Shown here: piece after piece, positions 1 to 10,093 of the stretch
Numbering within the stretch: the first letter of the stretch is position 1
How the letters are laid out: every line of letters starts with the position of its first letter
Source: Pseudonocardia parietis
Lineage (GTDB): Bacteria > Actinomycetota > Actinomycetes > Mycobacteriales > Pseudonocardiaceae
Assembly: GCF_017876315.1 (NCBI RefSeq)
Contig: NZ_JAGINU010000001.1
Span: 1,736,001 to 1,800,000 of the forward strand
Direction of reading: 5' to 3'
DNA: 64,000 bases
Notes under the pieces: model-generated
Seen by the model: only the letters and a program-made list of their open reading frames with translations
What the model was told of the DNA's origin: nothing
The model's database searches: none
Made by a program: the position numbers and the translations under genes

Positions 1-224
1 TCCGGGCCGGGCGCTCCGTAGACGACCCGCCGGCCCGGCTCGGACTCCAGCACCCGGCCGGCCTGGGTGTTGCCACCGCCGAAGTCGGCGCCGAGCTCGT
101 CGTCCGTGTGCTCGTGCGGTACGAACCAGATCGACATGCCCTCCGGGGTGGAGATCGCCTGCCAGACCTGTTCGGGGGTGGCGGCCAGCTCGATCTCCTT
201 GGCCAGCCGCCGGCGCTCGTCCAT
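1..224 (-). CDS. SRPBCC/AHSA1-family protein (3' end outside window)
   Basis: Partial gene, about 74 residues visible from an ATG at 224. The N-terminus contains 'KEIELAATPEQVWQAISTPE' followed by '...MSIWF', the usual opening of the AHSA1/SRPBCC fold (a helix-grip hydrophobic cavity). It begins 5 bases after the stop of the VOC-family gene upstream, so it is the third gene of an ArsR-VOC-SRPBCC operon, a pairing common in actinobacteria where the ArsR protein regulates small ligand-binding proteins. The ligand is unknown and the C-terminal helix is not in the window. Confidence 0.8.
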   Translation of the reverse strand, partial: MDERRRLAKEIELAATPEQVWQAISTPEGMSIWFVPHEHTDDELGADFGGGNTQAGRVLESEPGRRVVYGAPGP

Positions 225-229
225 CGTGA

Positions 230-640
230 TCAGTCCTGCTGGGCGAGCACGATCAGGTTGCCGCAGGTGTCGTCGAACACCGCCATCGCGCCGAAGTCGG
301 TCGTCGTCGGCTCCTGGGTGAACCTGGCGCCCAGCTCCGTCATCCGCTCGTAGTCCTGCTGCAGGTTCGTGCTCCCGAGCATGGTGAACGGCATGCCCGC
401 CTCGTAGAGCGTCTTCTTGTACACCTGCGCGGCCGGCTCGCCGCCGATCTGGACACCGGGGTTGCCGTCGGGCTCGAGCAGCAGCTCGACACCGTCCGGC
501 GCGTCGGGTGAGACGACGGTCAGCCAGCGGGCGTCGCCCGCCGGGACGTCGGTCTTCTTCACGAAGCCCAGCACGTCGGTGTAGAACGCCAGGGCCTTGG
601 CCTGGTCGTCGACCAGGATGCTGGTCACCGGAACGAACAT
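230..640 (-). CDS. VOC (glyoxalase/bleomycin-resistance) family protein
   Basis: 136 residues from an ATG. It starts 'MFVPVTSILVDDQAKALAFY' and has the beta-alpha-beta-beta-beta halves typical of vicinal-oxygen-chelate proteins ('AKALAFYTDVLGF' in the first half, 'MTELGARFTQEP...VFDDTCGNLIVLAQ' in the second). Members of this subgroup bind a metal or small hydrophobic molecule; I cannot tell the substrate. The gene begins 2 bases after the stop of the ArsR regulator and is followed by the SRPBCC gene, so all three should share one transcript. Confidence 0.85.
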   Translation of the reverse strand: MFVPVTSILVDDQAKALAFYTDVLGFVKKTDVPAGDARWLTVVSPDAPDGVELLLEPDGNPGVQIGGEPAAQVYKKTLYEAGMPFTMLGSTNLQQDYERMTELGARFTQEPTTTDFGAMAVFDDTCGNLIVLAQQD

Positions 641-642
641 GA

Positions 643-1236
643 TCAGGTCTTCCCTTCTCGTCGGACGGTCGGGTGCACGGCGACCACGATCCGGTGGGCC
701 CGGCCGCCGGTCGCGGACGCGTCGTGGTGCTTCGCGATCAGCGAGGTCACCGCCCCGGTCAGCTCCTCGGCGAACGCGGCGCGGTCCGCCGCCGAGGCGA
801 ACCGGATCTCACCGTCCATGGCGAACGTGGCGAGCCGGGTCCGGGTCCTGGCCGCGCCCGCGATCAGCTCCCCCACGTCGCGCACCAGCCGCGCGGCCAC
901 CGCGAGCAACCAACGCGCGGACAGCCGGTCGGGTGACCGCTGCGGATCGGGCTCGACCGCGGCCAGGGCGCTCGGTGAGATCACGTACGACGCCGCGGTC
1001 GCCCGAAGCAGGCGTTCGGTGAAGTTGCCCTTGCGCCGCTCCTCGACCAGCTCGACCAGTCCGTGCTGTTCCAGCGCCCGCAGGTGGTAGTTGACCTTCT
1101 GCCGGCTGAGCCCGACCCGCTGTGCCAGCGTGGTCGCCGAGCCGGGCTCGGACAGCTCGGCCAGCAGCCGGGCACGGACCGGGTCCAGCGCGACCTCGGC
1201 CGCTCCCGGATCGTCGATCACCGTCACATCGTGCAC
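643..1236 (-). CDS. ArsR-type winged-helix transcriptional regulator
   Basis: About 197 residues. The N-terminal winged helix is clear ('VRARLLAELSEPGSATTLAQ', then 'VGLSRQKVNYHLRALEQHGL'). No metal-binding CxC motif is visible, and the long C-terminal part (residues ~90-197) is not the short ArsR/SmtB metal-sensor type; it resembles helix-turn-helix proteins that regulate a downstream SRPBCC/VOC pair. I chose the GTG at 1236 because a promoter (see 1243-1272) places the predicted transcription start almost on it; a second in-frame GTG lies at 1227. Longer upstream reading frames run through the esterase and are not supported. Confidence 0.82.
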   Translation of the reverse strand: MHDVTVIDDPGAAEVALDPVRARLLAELSEPGSATTLAQRVGLSRQKVNYHLRALEQHGLVELVEERRKGNFTERLLRATAASYVISPSALAAVEPDPQRSPDRLSARWLLAVAARLVRDVGELIAGAARTRTRLATFAMDGEIRFASAADRAAFAEELTGAVTSLIAKHHDASATGGRAHRIVVAVHPTVRREGKT

Positions 1237-1242
1237 GCCCCC

Positions 1243-1272
1243 ATAGTGGCGTTGACAACTTTTTTTGTCAAA
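1243..1272 (-). promoter_or_regulatory. promoter with overlapping inverted repeat for the ArsR operon
   Basis: On the minus strand TTGACA (1266-1271) is followed after exactly 17 bases by CACTAT (1243-1248), and the GTG start of the regulator lies 6 bases beyond. The inverted repeat TTGACAA-N6-TTGTCAA (1252-1258 and 1265-1271) covers the -35 box and spacer, an ideal place for an autorepressor operator. The predicted mRNA is leaderless. Confidence 0.65.
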
Positions 1273-1276
1273 GGGG

Positions 1277-2368
1277 TCAACCACCGGAGCACGGGCCGGG
1301 CGGGAACGCGCCGGTGCGCCCGGCGAGCCACGGCAGCGAGTCGGCGAAGGCCGCGGAGAACACGTCGAAGTCGTGCCCACCGCCGTCGACCACCTTCTCG
1401 CAGACGGTGATCCCGGCCCGGCGCGCGATCGGGACCAGCTCGGTCGTCGCGGCCATCGGCTGCGCGTCGACCGAACCGACCTCGAACCAGCCCCCGGTGT
1501 CCGGGAACCGCTGCGCGGCGAGGATCGCCGACGGCTCGTGCGCCTCGAACGCCTGCTGCGATCCGCCGAACAGCTGGGCGACGGCGGAGGCGGTGTCGTC
1601 GTTGGTCTCGCCGGAGCGGGGCCCGGCGAGCCCGGCGTAGTCGCCGAACGAGCCGAACAGGGTGGGATGACGCAGCGCCAGCATGATCGCGCACGACCCG
1701 CCCTCGGACAGCCCGGCCACCGCCCAGGCTCGGCCCGGCTCGGCCGTCCGGAACGTCTCGTGCACATAGCGGACGACGTCGTCGGTCAGGTAGGTCTCGA
1801 CCTTCCCGGCGGGTCCGTCGACGCACTCGGTGTCTCCGTCGAGGGAGCCGTTGATGTCGGGCATGACCAGGATCGGCGCCCGGCCCCCGTGCGCGGCGGC
1901 GAACGCGTTCGCGGTGTCGTCGGCGCGGCCGCCGTCGGTCCAGTCCTGCGGGGATCCGGGGGTGCCGTGCAGCAGCACGACCACCGGCAGCTCCGGCCGG
2001 GGCCGGGCGAACCAGGCGGGCGGCACCCAGACCACGGCCTCGCGGGCGTCGAACCCCGAGGTGGTCGCCGGGACCGGGACCGGGGAGATCACGCCCTGGT
2101 CGGGGACGGCGGTGCGGCGCAGCAGGTCGTCGAGGGCCACCTCGTCGCCGGGTTCCTCGCCGAGTACGAAGCCGAGGTCGCGGAAGTAGTCGTAGTAGCC
2201 GTTCGTCCAGGCCCCGGCGTTCACCACGAGCAGCGCCACGACCACCGCGACCACCCCGAACCGGTGGAACCGCAGCAGGTACAGCAGGTACACGAGCACC
2301 ACGCTGGCCAGCGCCAGCCCGGCCAGGAACCAGACGGTCGTGATGTCGATCTGCAGCAGCGGGTTCAC
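1277..2368 (-). CDS. membrane-anchored alpha/beta-hydrolase (esterase family)
   Basis: 363 residues from a GTG at 2368 that overlaps the permease stop by 4 bases (GTGA). Two hydrophobic segments lie at residues ~10-32 and ~37-55, then an extracytoplasmic alpha/beta-hydrolase domain of the esterase D/antigen-85 type: oxyanion-loop 'LLHGTPGS' near residue 133, nucleophile elbow 'GLSEGGS' with Ser221, and a C-terminal 'GGGHDFDVF' carrying the likely catalytic His. It is the last gene of a coupled lysX-permease-esterase operon. Hydrolases that remove aminoacyl groups from lipids are known next to MprF-type synthases in other Gram-positives, so that role is a reasonable inference; a mycolyltransferase-like or general carboxylesterase role is the alternative. 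Confidence 0.8.
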   Translation of the reverse strand: MNPLLQIDITTVWFLAGLALASVVLVYLLYLLRFHRFGVVAVVVALLVVNAGAWTNGYYDYFRDLGFVLGEEPGDEVALDDLLRRTAVPDQGVISPVPVPATTSGFDAREAVVWVPPAWFARPRPELPVVVLLHGTPGSPQDWTDGGRADDTANAFAAAHGGRAPILVMPDINGSLDGDTECVDGPAGKVETYLTDDVVRYVHETFRTAEPGRAWAVAGLSEGGSCAIMLALRHPTLFGSFGDYAGLAGPRSGETNDDTASAVAQLFGGSQQAFEAHEPSAILAAQRFPDTGGWFEVGSVDAQPMAATTELVPIARRAGITVCEKVVDGGGHDFDVFSAAFADSLPWLAGRTGAFPPGPCSGG

Positions 2369-3792
2369 CGGACGGCCGGGGCCGGTGTCGTCGGGCGAGC
2401 CCGGCGGAACAGCGCGAACAGGAACGGTGGCAGCGACAGGACCACCACGGCCAGGCCCAGTAGCAGCACGTAGACGACGGTGTCCCCGGTCTCGAGCTGG
2501 CTCGGCGGCACGAACCCGAGCACGAACGCGAAGACGCAGCCGGCCAGTCCGATCCCGCCGACCGCCCAGACCCCGGGCAGCCCGCCGGGGATCCGGTACG
2601 GCCGCGGCGTGGCCGGGCGGGTGTGGCGCAGCCGGACCACCGCCGCGAACATCAGCGCGTACATCACGATGACGATCTGTGCGGTCACCGCCGACAGCAT
2701 CCAGTAGGACGTGCTCACGCTCGGGACGAGCAGGAACAGCAGCGAGAACACGCTGCCACCGATGCCCTGGGCGACCAGCAGCCCGACCGGGACGTCGTTG
2801 CGGTTCACCCGCCCGAGCCGGGCAGGGGCGACACCGTCCGCGGCGACCGCGGCCACGCCCTTGGCCGGCCCGAGGATCCACGGCGCCAGGTGGGCGACCC
2901 CACCGAGCGTCACGACCAGCGCCAGCGGCGCGAGCAACCATCCGGCGCCGAACGAGTCCAGCACCGAGGCGAACAGCTCCATCACCCCGGAGACCAGGCT
3001 GATCTGCTGCTGCGGCACCACGAACGCCAGGAACAGCGACCCGAGCACCGAGAACGCCACCACGATCCCCACGCACAACGCGATCGCCCGGGGCACCACC
3101 CGGCCGGGGTCGCGGGTGTCGCGGGCGTGGAACCCGGCCATCTCCATGCCGGTGAAGAGCAGCACGATCCCGCCGAGGAAGGCCAGGTTGTCCAGCGAGA
3201 CGTCCGGGACCAGCGCCTCGGCGGAGAACGGGATCTGCGAGGGGTGGCCGCGCAGCAGGTAGGCGGCCCCCAGCCCGACGACCAGCACCGCGGGCAGGAT
3301 CGACCCGGCGATCGTGCCGATCGCGCCGAGCCGTGACGACGCCCCGACCCCGCGCAGGCTCAGCAGCGTGGTGGCCCAGAAGAACGTCAGCATGACGACG
3401 ACCAGGTAGACCTTGTTCGAGGCCAGCGCCGGGTCGATCGCGTAGGCGAGGCTCGCCGCCATGAACGACAGCACGGTGGGGAACCAGGCCACGTTCTCGG
3501 CGTAGTCGCACCAGACCGCGAGGAACCCGGCGCGCTCGCCGAACGCCTCCTTCACCCAGGCGTAGACGCCGCCGTCGCGGGGCCAGGCGGTGCCCAGCTC
3601 CGCCGCGACCATCGCGATCGGGATCAGGAAGACGAGGATTGCCAGCGCGAACAGCGCCAGCATCGCCCAGCCGTACTCGGCCATCACCGGCAGGTTGCGG
3701 GCGGACACGATCGCCGCCACGTTGATCATCGCCAGGGCCAGGACGCCGAGCCGGGCGCCCTCGCGCACGCCGGGGCGCGCCCGGGCGTTCAT
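2365..3792 (-). CDS. APC-superfamily amino-acid permease
   Basis: 475 residues from an ATG at 3792 that overlaps the lysX stop by 4 bases (ATGA). About 12 hydrophobic segments are visible. The protein starts 'LGVLALAMINVAAIVSARNL' and has 'PRDGGVYAWVKEAFG' in the TM2-TM3 region, as in the glutamate/GABA antiporter-like branch of the APC family. The substrate cannot be read from sequence. Coupling to a lysyl-tRNA/lysyl-lipid enzyme suggests an amino-acid (possibly lysine or another basic amino acid) importer or exchanger, but that rests only on context. Confidence 0.85.
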   Translation of the reverse strand: MNARARPGVREGARLGVLALAMINVAAIVSARNLPVMAEYGWAMLALFALAILVFLIPIAMVAAELGTAWPRDGGVYAWVKEAFGERAGFLAVWCDYAENVAWFPTVLSFMAASLAYAIDPALASNKVYLVVVMLTFFWATTLLSLRGVGASSRLGAIGTIAGSILPAVLVVGLGAAYLLRGHPSQIPFSAEALVPDVSLDNLAFLGGIVLLFTGMEMAGFHARDTRDPGRVVPRAIALCVGIVVAFSVLGSLFLAFVVPQQQISLVSGVMELFASVLDSFGAGWLLAPLALVVTLGGVAHLAPWILGPAKGVAAVAADGVAPARLGRVNRNDVPVGLLVAQGIGGSVFSLLFLLVPSVSTSYWMLSAVTAQIVIVMYALMFAAVVRLRHTRPATPRPYRIPGGLPGVWAVGGIGLAGCVFAFVLGFVPPSQLETGDTVVYVLLLGLAVVVLSLPPFLFALFRRARPTTPAPAVR

Positions 3793-6700
3793 CCGGTTGT
3801 GGATACGGACGGTGCGGACGGCGCCGGAGCTCCGCCGACCGCCGCCGGCACCAGCAACGGCCCGATCCCGGGCAGGGCAAGGAAGCCCTCCGCCCCGGCG
3901 TAGCAGAGACCCACCCGCGGGAGGTCCTGCGGATGCCGGTAGGCGAGCACCCGGGGCAGCCACTGCGGGTCGAACTTGGCGTTGAAGTCGTGCAGCGAAC
4001 GCACCTGGAAGAACGGGTTCAGCACGCCGACCGCCCAGCGGGCCGCGCGCTGGGCCGGGGTGAACGGCACGTCGTCGTCGAACAACCGGCCCCACATAGC
4101 GAAGTTCATCGACAGCCGGGTCACCCCGCGCTCGCCGAGCGCGGCGGCGGAGCTCGCGATCAGGAACTCGGTCATCCCGTTCTTGGCCTGCGGGTCGTGC
4201 CGCATCAGGTCCAGCGTGTAGCCGAACGTGGTGCCCGTCGCCGGACCGCCGTACGCCGGGACCAGGCGCAGGAACCCGCCGGGGACGCCGTCGGCGTCGA
4301 GCGCGACGCACAGCAGGAACTCCGGGTTCGCCCCGTCCCCGGCGACGTCCTGGGACAGCGCCATGGTGAACCCGCGCTCGGGCGCCTTGCCCCGCCACTT
4401 CTCGCTGATCGCGTTCAACGACCGCACCAGCTTCGGCGACGCCTGTGCCTCGCTGATCAGCTGGAACCGGTAGTCGCGGCCGACCCGGCGCACGGCGCCG
4501 CGCAGCCCCTTGCGGGCCCGGCCGGCCAGGCCGAACGCGGTGCAGTCGAGGATCGCCTCGTCGCCGAGGTAGAAGCTGCGGAAGCCGCGCTCGGCGAGCA
4601 GGTCGGCGTCGTCGGCGCGCACGGCCAGGAACGCCGGTGTCCACGCGCGCTCCCGGCACATCGCGAGGAACTCGTCGACCACCCGGCCCTGGGACCCCGG
4701 GTCGCCGATCGGGTCACCGGAGGCCAGCGCATACCCGCCGAGGTAGGTGTAGGCGATCATGGCGCGGCCGTCGGAGCAGAAGAAGAAGCTCTTGTCGTCG
4801 CGCAGCGCGAACGCGGCCAGGGTGTCCCAGCCGTAGGTGCGGACCAGGGTCTCGGCGCGCGCCCAGTCGCCGGGGGTGTGCGGGTCCCGTGCGGCCAGCG
4901 GCCGGAACAGCAGGACCGCGAACAGCACCAGCCCGGTGATCCCCAGGGTGAGCAGCGTGGCGGGGAACAGCGTGGCGAACATCGGCCGGTCGAACACGTA
5001 CGGCCCGTCGACGCCGACCAGCCCGGCCCCGATCTGCAGCAGGCTGTCGGTGAGGTTCAGCTCCGGCGTGGTCCGGCCGGACTGGAAGGCCAGCGCGGAG
5101 AACCCGAACACCAGCACCGCGGCCAGGTAGAGCGGCACGAACCGGACCAGCCGCAGCAGCGACGGCGGGTCGGCCGGGGCCCGGAACTCGGAGCGGAACG
5201 CGAGCAGCAGCACCAGCATCACCGCGGCGATCGTCATCCCGACCTCGTGCGGACCCTTGATCAGGTGCGCGACCAGGGCGAGCGCGAACAGCACCACCGC
5301 CACCTGCCAGGCGATCCGCTTGCGCTTGGCGAGCTGGTCGGCCAGCAGCAGCAGGACCAGCCCGATCACCACCGACAGCACGTGCCCGGTCACCACGAAC
5401 CACGACGGCACGACGTCCAGCCCGATCCGGTCGCCGAGCCGTTCGTGCACGAGCGGCAGGTGCACCAGTAGGTGCAGCACCGCGGCCAGCGCGGTGAGAC
5501 CCCCGACCAGTCGCGGCACCCAGGCCCGCTCCGGCACCGTCCGCACCGGCCCCGATTCCGGCGGGGCGCTCACCACCGGAGCGCTCACCACCGGGGCTGC
5601 GGAACCGGCCGTGGCCCCGGAACCGGCCGGGGTCCCGGAACCGGCCGGAGCCACGGAACCGGCCGGAGCCACGGAACCGGCCGGAGCCACGGAAGCGGCC
5701 GGGGCCGCGGGTGCGGTGACCGGGATCGCGGGGGCCGGGAGCGTGCCGGCCGGAGCGACCGGGGTCGGCGGCAGCACCGGGCGCACCGCGCCGCCGGGGC
5801 CGCCGTCGCCCGCGACGAACTCCGGGCGCAGCGTCGGGAAGAGGATCACCTCGCGGATCGACTCGACACCGGCCAGCAGCATGACCAGCCGGTCGATGCC
5901 GATCCCGAGGCCACCGGTGGGTGGCATCCCGTACTCCAGGGCGCGCACGTAGTCGAGATCGACGTCCCCGGCCTCGGGATCGCCGTCCCGCTTGGCCTGG
6001 GCCTCGGCGGTGAACGCGGCGAGCTGGGCATCAGGGTCGTTCTGCTCGGAGTAGGCGTTGCACAGCTCGAACCCGGCGACGATCAGCTCGAACCGCTCGC
6101 TGTAGGCGGGGTCGTCGCGGTGCGCGCGGGCCAGCGGGGAGACCTCGCGCGGGTAGTCGATGCAGAACACCGGCCCGACGACGTCGTGCTGGACCCGCTC
6201 GTCGTAGACCTCCTTCATCAGCCGGCCCGCGCCCCAGCCGTTCTCGTAGCCGATGCCGAGCCGGCCGAGGGCGGCGCGGGCGTCGCCGATCGGCATGTCC
6301 GGGTGCATCCGCTCGCCGGTGACCTCGGTGATCATGTCGGCGAACCGGCGGCGCGGCCACGGCTGTTCCAGGTCGATCCGGTGCTCGCCGTAGGACACGA
6401 CGAGACCGTCGCGCAGCGCGGCCCGGGCGGCGGCTCTGATCAGGCCTTCGACCAGGTCCATCATGTCGTGGTAGTCGGCGAACGCCTGGTAGGCCTCGAG
6501 CATCGTGAACTCGGGGTTGTGCCGGGTGTCGATGCCCTCGTTGCGGAACACCCGGCCGATCTCGAACACCCGGCCCATGCCGCCGACGATCAGTCGCTTG
6601 AGGTGCAGCTCCAGCGCGATCCGCAGGTACATGTCCAGGTCGAGCGCGTTGTGGTGGGTGACGAACGGCCGCGCCGACGCCCCGCCCTGGATGGTGCCCA

Positions 6701-7229
6701 GCACCGGGCCCTCGACCTCGACGAACCCGGCGGTGGTGAGGTGCTCGCGGATGGCGTGCACCGCGGTGTGCCGGATCCGGAAGATCTCCCGGGTCCGCTC
6801 GTTGACCTCCAGGTCCACGTAGCGGCGCCGGTAGCGGGTCTCGACGTCGCGCAGGCCGGCGTGCTTGTCCGGTGGTGGGCGGCGGGCGTGGGAGAGCAGG
6901 GTGAACTCCGCCACCCGGACCGACAGCTCGCCGCGGCGGGTGGTCATCACCGTGCCGGCGACGCCGACCCAGTCGCCCCGCTCCAGCGCCGCGAACGCGT
7001 GCAGGCGCTGCGGGCCCAGCACGGCGGCGTCGGCGAAGAGCTGGATCTGCCCGGTCGCGTCGCGCAGGGTCGCGAAGTCGAGCCCGCCGTGCCTGCGGAT
7101 CAGCAGCAGCCGACCGGCCATCCGCACGGTGGTCGAGGTGACGGTGTCCGGGGCGAGCCCGCCGAACTCCGCACGGACCGCGGCGGCCGTCCGGTCCACC
7201 TCGTAGCGATAGGGGGGTGCGGTGGTCAC
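3789..7229 (-). CDS. lysX: LysX-like fusion: lysyl-tRNA synthetase followed by MprF-type lysyl-lipid synthase (reversed order)
   Basis: 1146 residues in one uninterrupted frame. Residues ~30-115 are an OB-fold anticodon-binding domain and ~125-471 a class II lysyl-tRNA synthetase core with motif 2 'GRVFRNEGIDTRHNPEF' (~225-241) and motif 3 'GGLGIGIDRLVMLL' (~439-452). Residues ~472-570 are an Ala/Pro/Gly linker with repeated 'SVAPAG'. After it come about six membrane segments (~572-800) and a DUF2156 aminoacyltransferase domain (~830-1110; 'DDKSFFFCSDGRAMIAYTYL', 'NFAMWGRLFDDD'). Mycobacterial LysX has the membrane/transferase half first and the synthetase half last, so this is the opposite order. 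Expected role: charge tRNA-Lys and transfer lysine to phosphatidylglycerol. Start GTG 7229 has GAGGAG upstream. First gene of a coupled operon with the permease and esterase. Confidence 0.88.
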   Translation of the reverse strand: MTTAPPYRYEVDRTAAAVRAEFGGLAPDTVTSTTVRMAGRLLLIRRHGGLDFATLRDATGQIQLFADAAVLGPQRLHAFAALERGDWVGVAGTVMTTRRGELSVRVAEFTLLSHARRPPPDKHAGLRDVETRYRRRYVDLEVNERTREIFRIRHTAVHAIREHLTTAGFVEVEGPVLGTIQGGASARPFVTHHNALDLDMYLRIALELHLKRLIVGGMGRVFEIGRVFRNEGIDTRHNPEFTMLEAYQAFADYHDMMDLVEGLIRAAARAALRDGLVVSYGEHRIDLEQPWPRRRFADMITEVTGERMHPDMPIGDARAALGRLGIGYENGWGAGRLMKEVYDERVQHDVVGPVFCIDYPREVSPLARAHRDDPAYSERFELIVAGFELCNAYSEQNDPDAQLAAFTAEAQAKRDGDPEAGDVDLDYVRALEYGMPPTGGLGIGIDRLVMLLAGVESIREVILFPTLRPEFVAGDGGPGGAVRPVLPPTPVAPAGTLPAPAIPVTAPAAPAASVAPAGSVAPAGSVAPAGSGTPAGSGATAGSAAPVVSAPVVSAPPESGPVRTVPERAWVPRLVGGLTALAAVLHLLVHLPLVHERLGDRIGLDVVPSWFVVTGHVLSVVIGLVLLLLADQLAKRKRIAWQVAVVLFALALVAHLIKGPHEVGMTIAAVMLVLLLAFRSEFRAPADPPSLLRLVRFVPLYLAAVLVFGFSALAFQSGRTTPELNLTDSLLQIGAGLVGVDGPYVFDRPMFATLFPATLLTLGITGLVLFAVLLFRPLAARDPHTPGDWARAETLVRTYGWDTLAAFALRDDKSFFFCSDGRAMIAYTYLGGYALASGDPIGDPGSQGRVVDEFLAMCRERAWTPAFLAVRADDADLLAERGFRSFYLGDEAILDCTAFGLAGRARKGLRGAVRRVGRDYRFQLISEAQASPKLVRSLNAISEKWRGKAPERGFTMALSQDVAGDGANPEFLLCVALDADGVPGGFLRLVPAYGGPATGTTFGYTLDLMRHDPQAKNGMTEFLIASSAAALGERGVTRLSMNFAMWGRLFDDDVPFTPAQRAARWAVGVLNPFFQVRSLHDFNAKFDPQWLPRVLAYRHPQDLPRVGLCYAGAEGFLALPGIGPLLVPAAVGGAPAPSAPSVSTTG
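5601..5700 (-). repeat. short in-frame tandem repeats coding for the LysX linker
   Basis: An 18-bp unit (GGAACCGGCCGGAGCCAC on the plus strand) occurs in three near-identical copies from 5637 to 5690, flanked by degenerate copies on both sides. It encodes the Ala-Gly-Ser-Val-Ala-Pro repeats that join the synthetase and membrane halves of the LysX-like protein. All units are multiples of 3, so copy-number change would alter only linker length. Confidence 0.8.
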
Positions 7230-7313
7230 CGGCAAGCTCCTCGGCCGTCGGCAGCAGGATCGCCAGTGGATGACGTGCACGGCGGCCGGGTCGAGCGTCC
7301 GGTGTGGATATCG

Positions 7314-8180
7314 TCAAAAATGAGGGGCGGGTGCCGGATCGGGCCGCGCCGACGAGCGGGCCAGCGCCACCGTCGCGACCGTCATCGCCAGCGTGGCCGC
7401 CGTGATCACCAGCCACTCGGCGCCGTCGGCCCGCACGGTCTCGCCGAGCACCGCGACCCCGACGACGGCCGCGACGACCGGTTCCCCCACGGTCACCGCG
7501 GGCAGCGACGCGGACAGGTCGCCCGCCGCGTAGGACCACTGCTGCACCAGCGTCCCGGCGACCACACAGGCCACCGTCGCCCAGGCCTGGCCCGCGGTGA
7601 GCACGGCGAGCAGGCCGTCACCGAGCAGGTCGACCACGCCCATGACCAGCGCCGCCGTGACCCCGAACAGCAGGCCCGCCACCGTGCCGAGCGAGAGCGC
7701 ACGGGCCGGTCCGGGACGCAGGGCCGCCACGACCAGGCGCCCCACGACGACGGCGGCCAGCACCCCACCGGTCGGCAGCCACGTCGCGAGCGGTGCCCGG
7801 TCGACGCCCTCGGTCGGCTCACCGACCACCAGGAACGCGGCCAGCGCGAGCACCAGCACGCCCGCCCAGCCCCACTCGGCCCGGCGCACCGGGCGCCCGG
7901 ACCAGCGGGCGGACAGCGGCAACGCGAACAGCAGGGTCGTCACCAGCAGCGGCTGCACGAGCAGCAGCGAACCGACGCCGAGTGCGGCGGCCTGCACCAG
8001 GAACCCGGCCGTGTCACCGAACGTGCCCGCCCACCACACGGGCGAGCGCAGCAGCCGCCCGAGCACCGACCGGCCGTCCCCGTCCCCGACGCCGGCGACC
8101 ACATGGTGCTGGGCGACCGACGCCGCGGCCAGCAACAGCGCGGCGAGCAGGGCCAGCGCGATCGCGAGAACGGTCTCCAC
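7314..8180 (-). CDS. DMT/EamA-type (NIPA-like) membrane transporter
   Basis: 288 residues (GTG start at 8180) with about nine to ten hydrophobic segments and almost no loops, typical of drug/metabolite transporter superfamily proteins. The opening 'LAIALALLAALLLAAASVAQ' and the late 'LPAVTVGEPVVAAVVGVAVL' (the conserved 'P....E....' of the second EamA half) support this. The substrate is unknown. It lies between lysX and accE, both on the same strand, but is separated from lysX by 84 bases, so it may or may not share a transcript. Confidence 0.75.
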   Translation of the reverse strand: METVLAIALALLAALLLAAASVAQHHVVAGVGDGDGRSVLGRLLRSPVWWAGTFGDTAGFLVQAAALGVGSLLLVQPLLVTTLLFALPLSARWSGRPVRRAEWGWAGVLVLALAAFLVVGEPTEGVDRAPLATWLPTGGVLAAVVVGRLVVAALRPGPARALSLGTVAGLLFGVTAALVMGVVDLLGDGLLAVLTAGQAWATVACVVAGTLVQQWSYAAGDLSASLPAVTVGEPVVAAVVGVAVLGETVRADGAEWLVITAATLAMTVATVALARSSARPDPAPAPHF

Positions 8181-8207
8181 CGCACTCAGTGTGCGCGATC
8201 ACGTCCC

Positions 8208-8449
8208 TCAGCGCGGCAGGCCGGAGGCGCGCCAGGCGCCGGGGCCCGCCATCAGGGGGGCGCGGAGCTGGGCCGCGGGGTGCGACCACAGGTCCGGTGT
8301 GGCCGGGGCCGGCTCGCCGCCCCCCGCCGACGCGGCCGCGGCGACGACCGCGGTCAGCGCCGCCAGCTCGTGGTCGTCCGGGGCGCCCCGCACGACCCGG
8401 AACAGCGCGCGACGCTCCTCCGGGGTCTGCTCCTCATCCGGGGCCCCCA

Positions 8450-8450
<1 letters not shown>
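8208..8450 (-). CDS. accE: acyl-CoA carboxylase epsilon subunit
   Basis: 80 residues. Starts 'MGAPDEEQTPEERRALFRVV' and contains 'RGAPDDHELAALTAVVAA', the conserved core of the small AccE/PccE epsilon subunits that stabilise actinobacterial acyl-CoA carboxylases, then a C-terminal 'LWSHPAAQLR...GPGAWRASGLPR'. The ATG overlaps the accD stop by one base (TGATG), giving translational coupling. The family is restricted to actinobacteria and its partner is normally the adjacent AccD5-type beta subunit. Confidence 0.9.
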
Positions 8451-10093
<1,643 letters not shown>

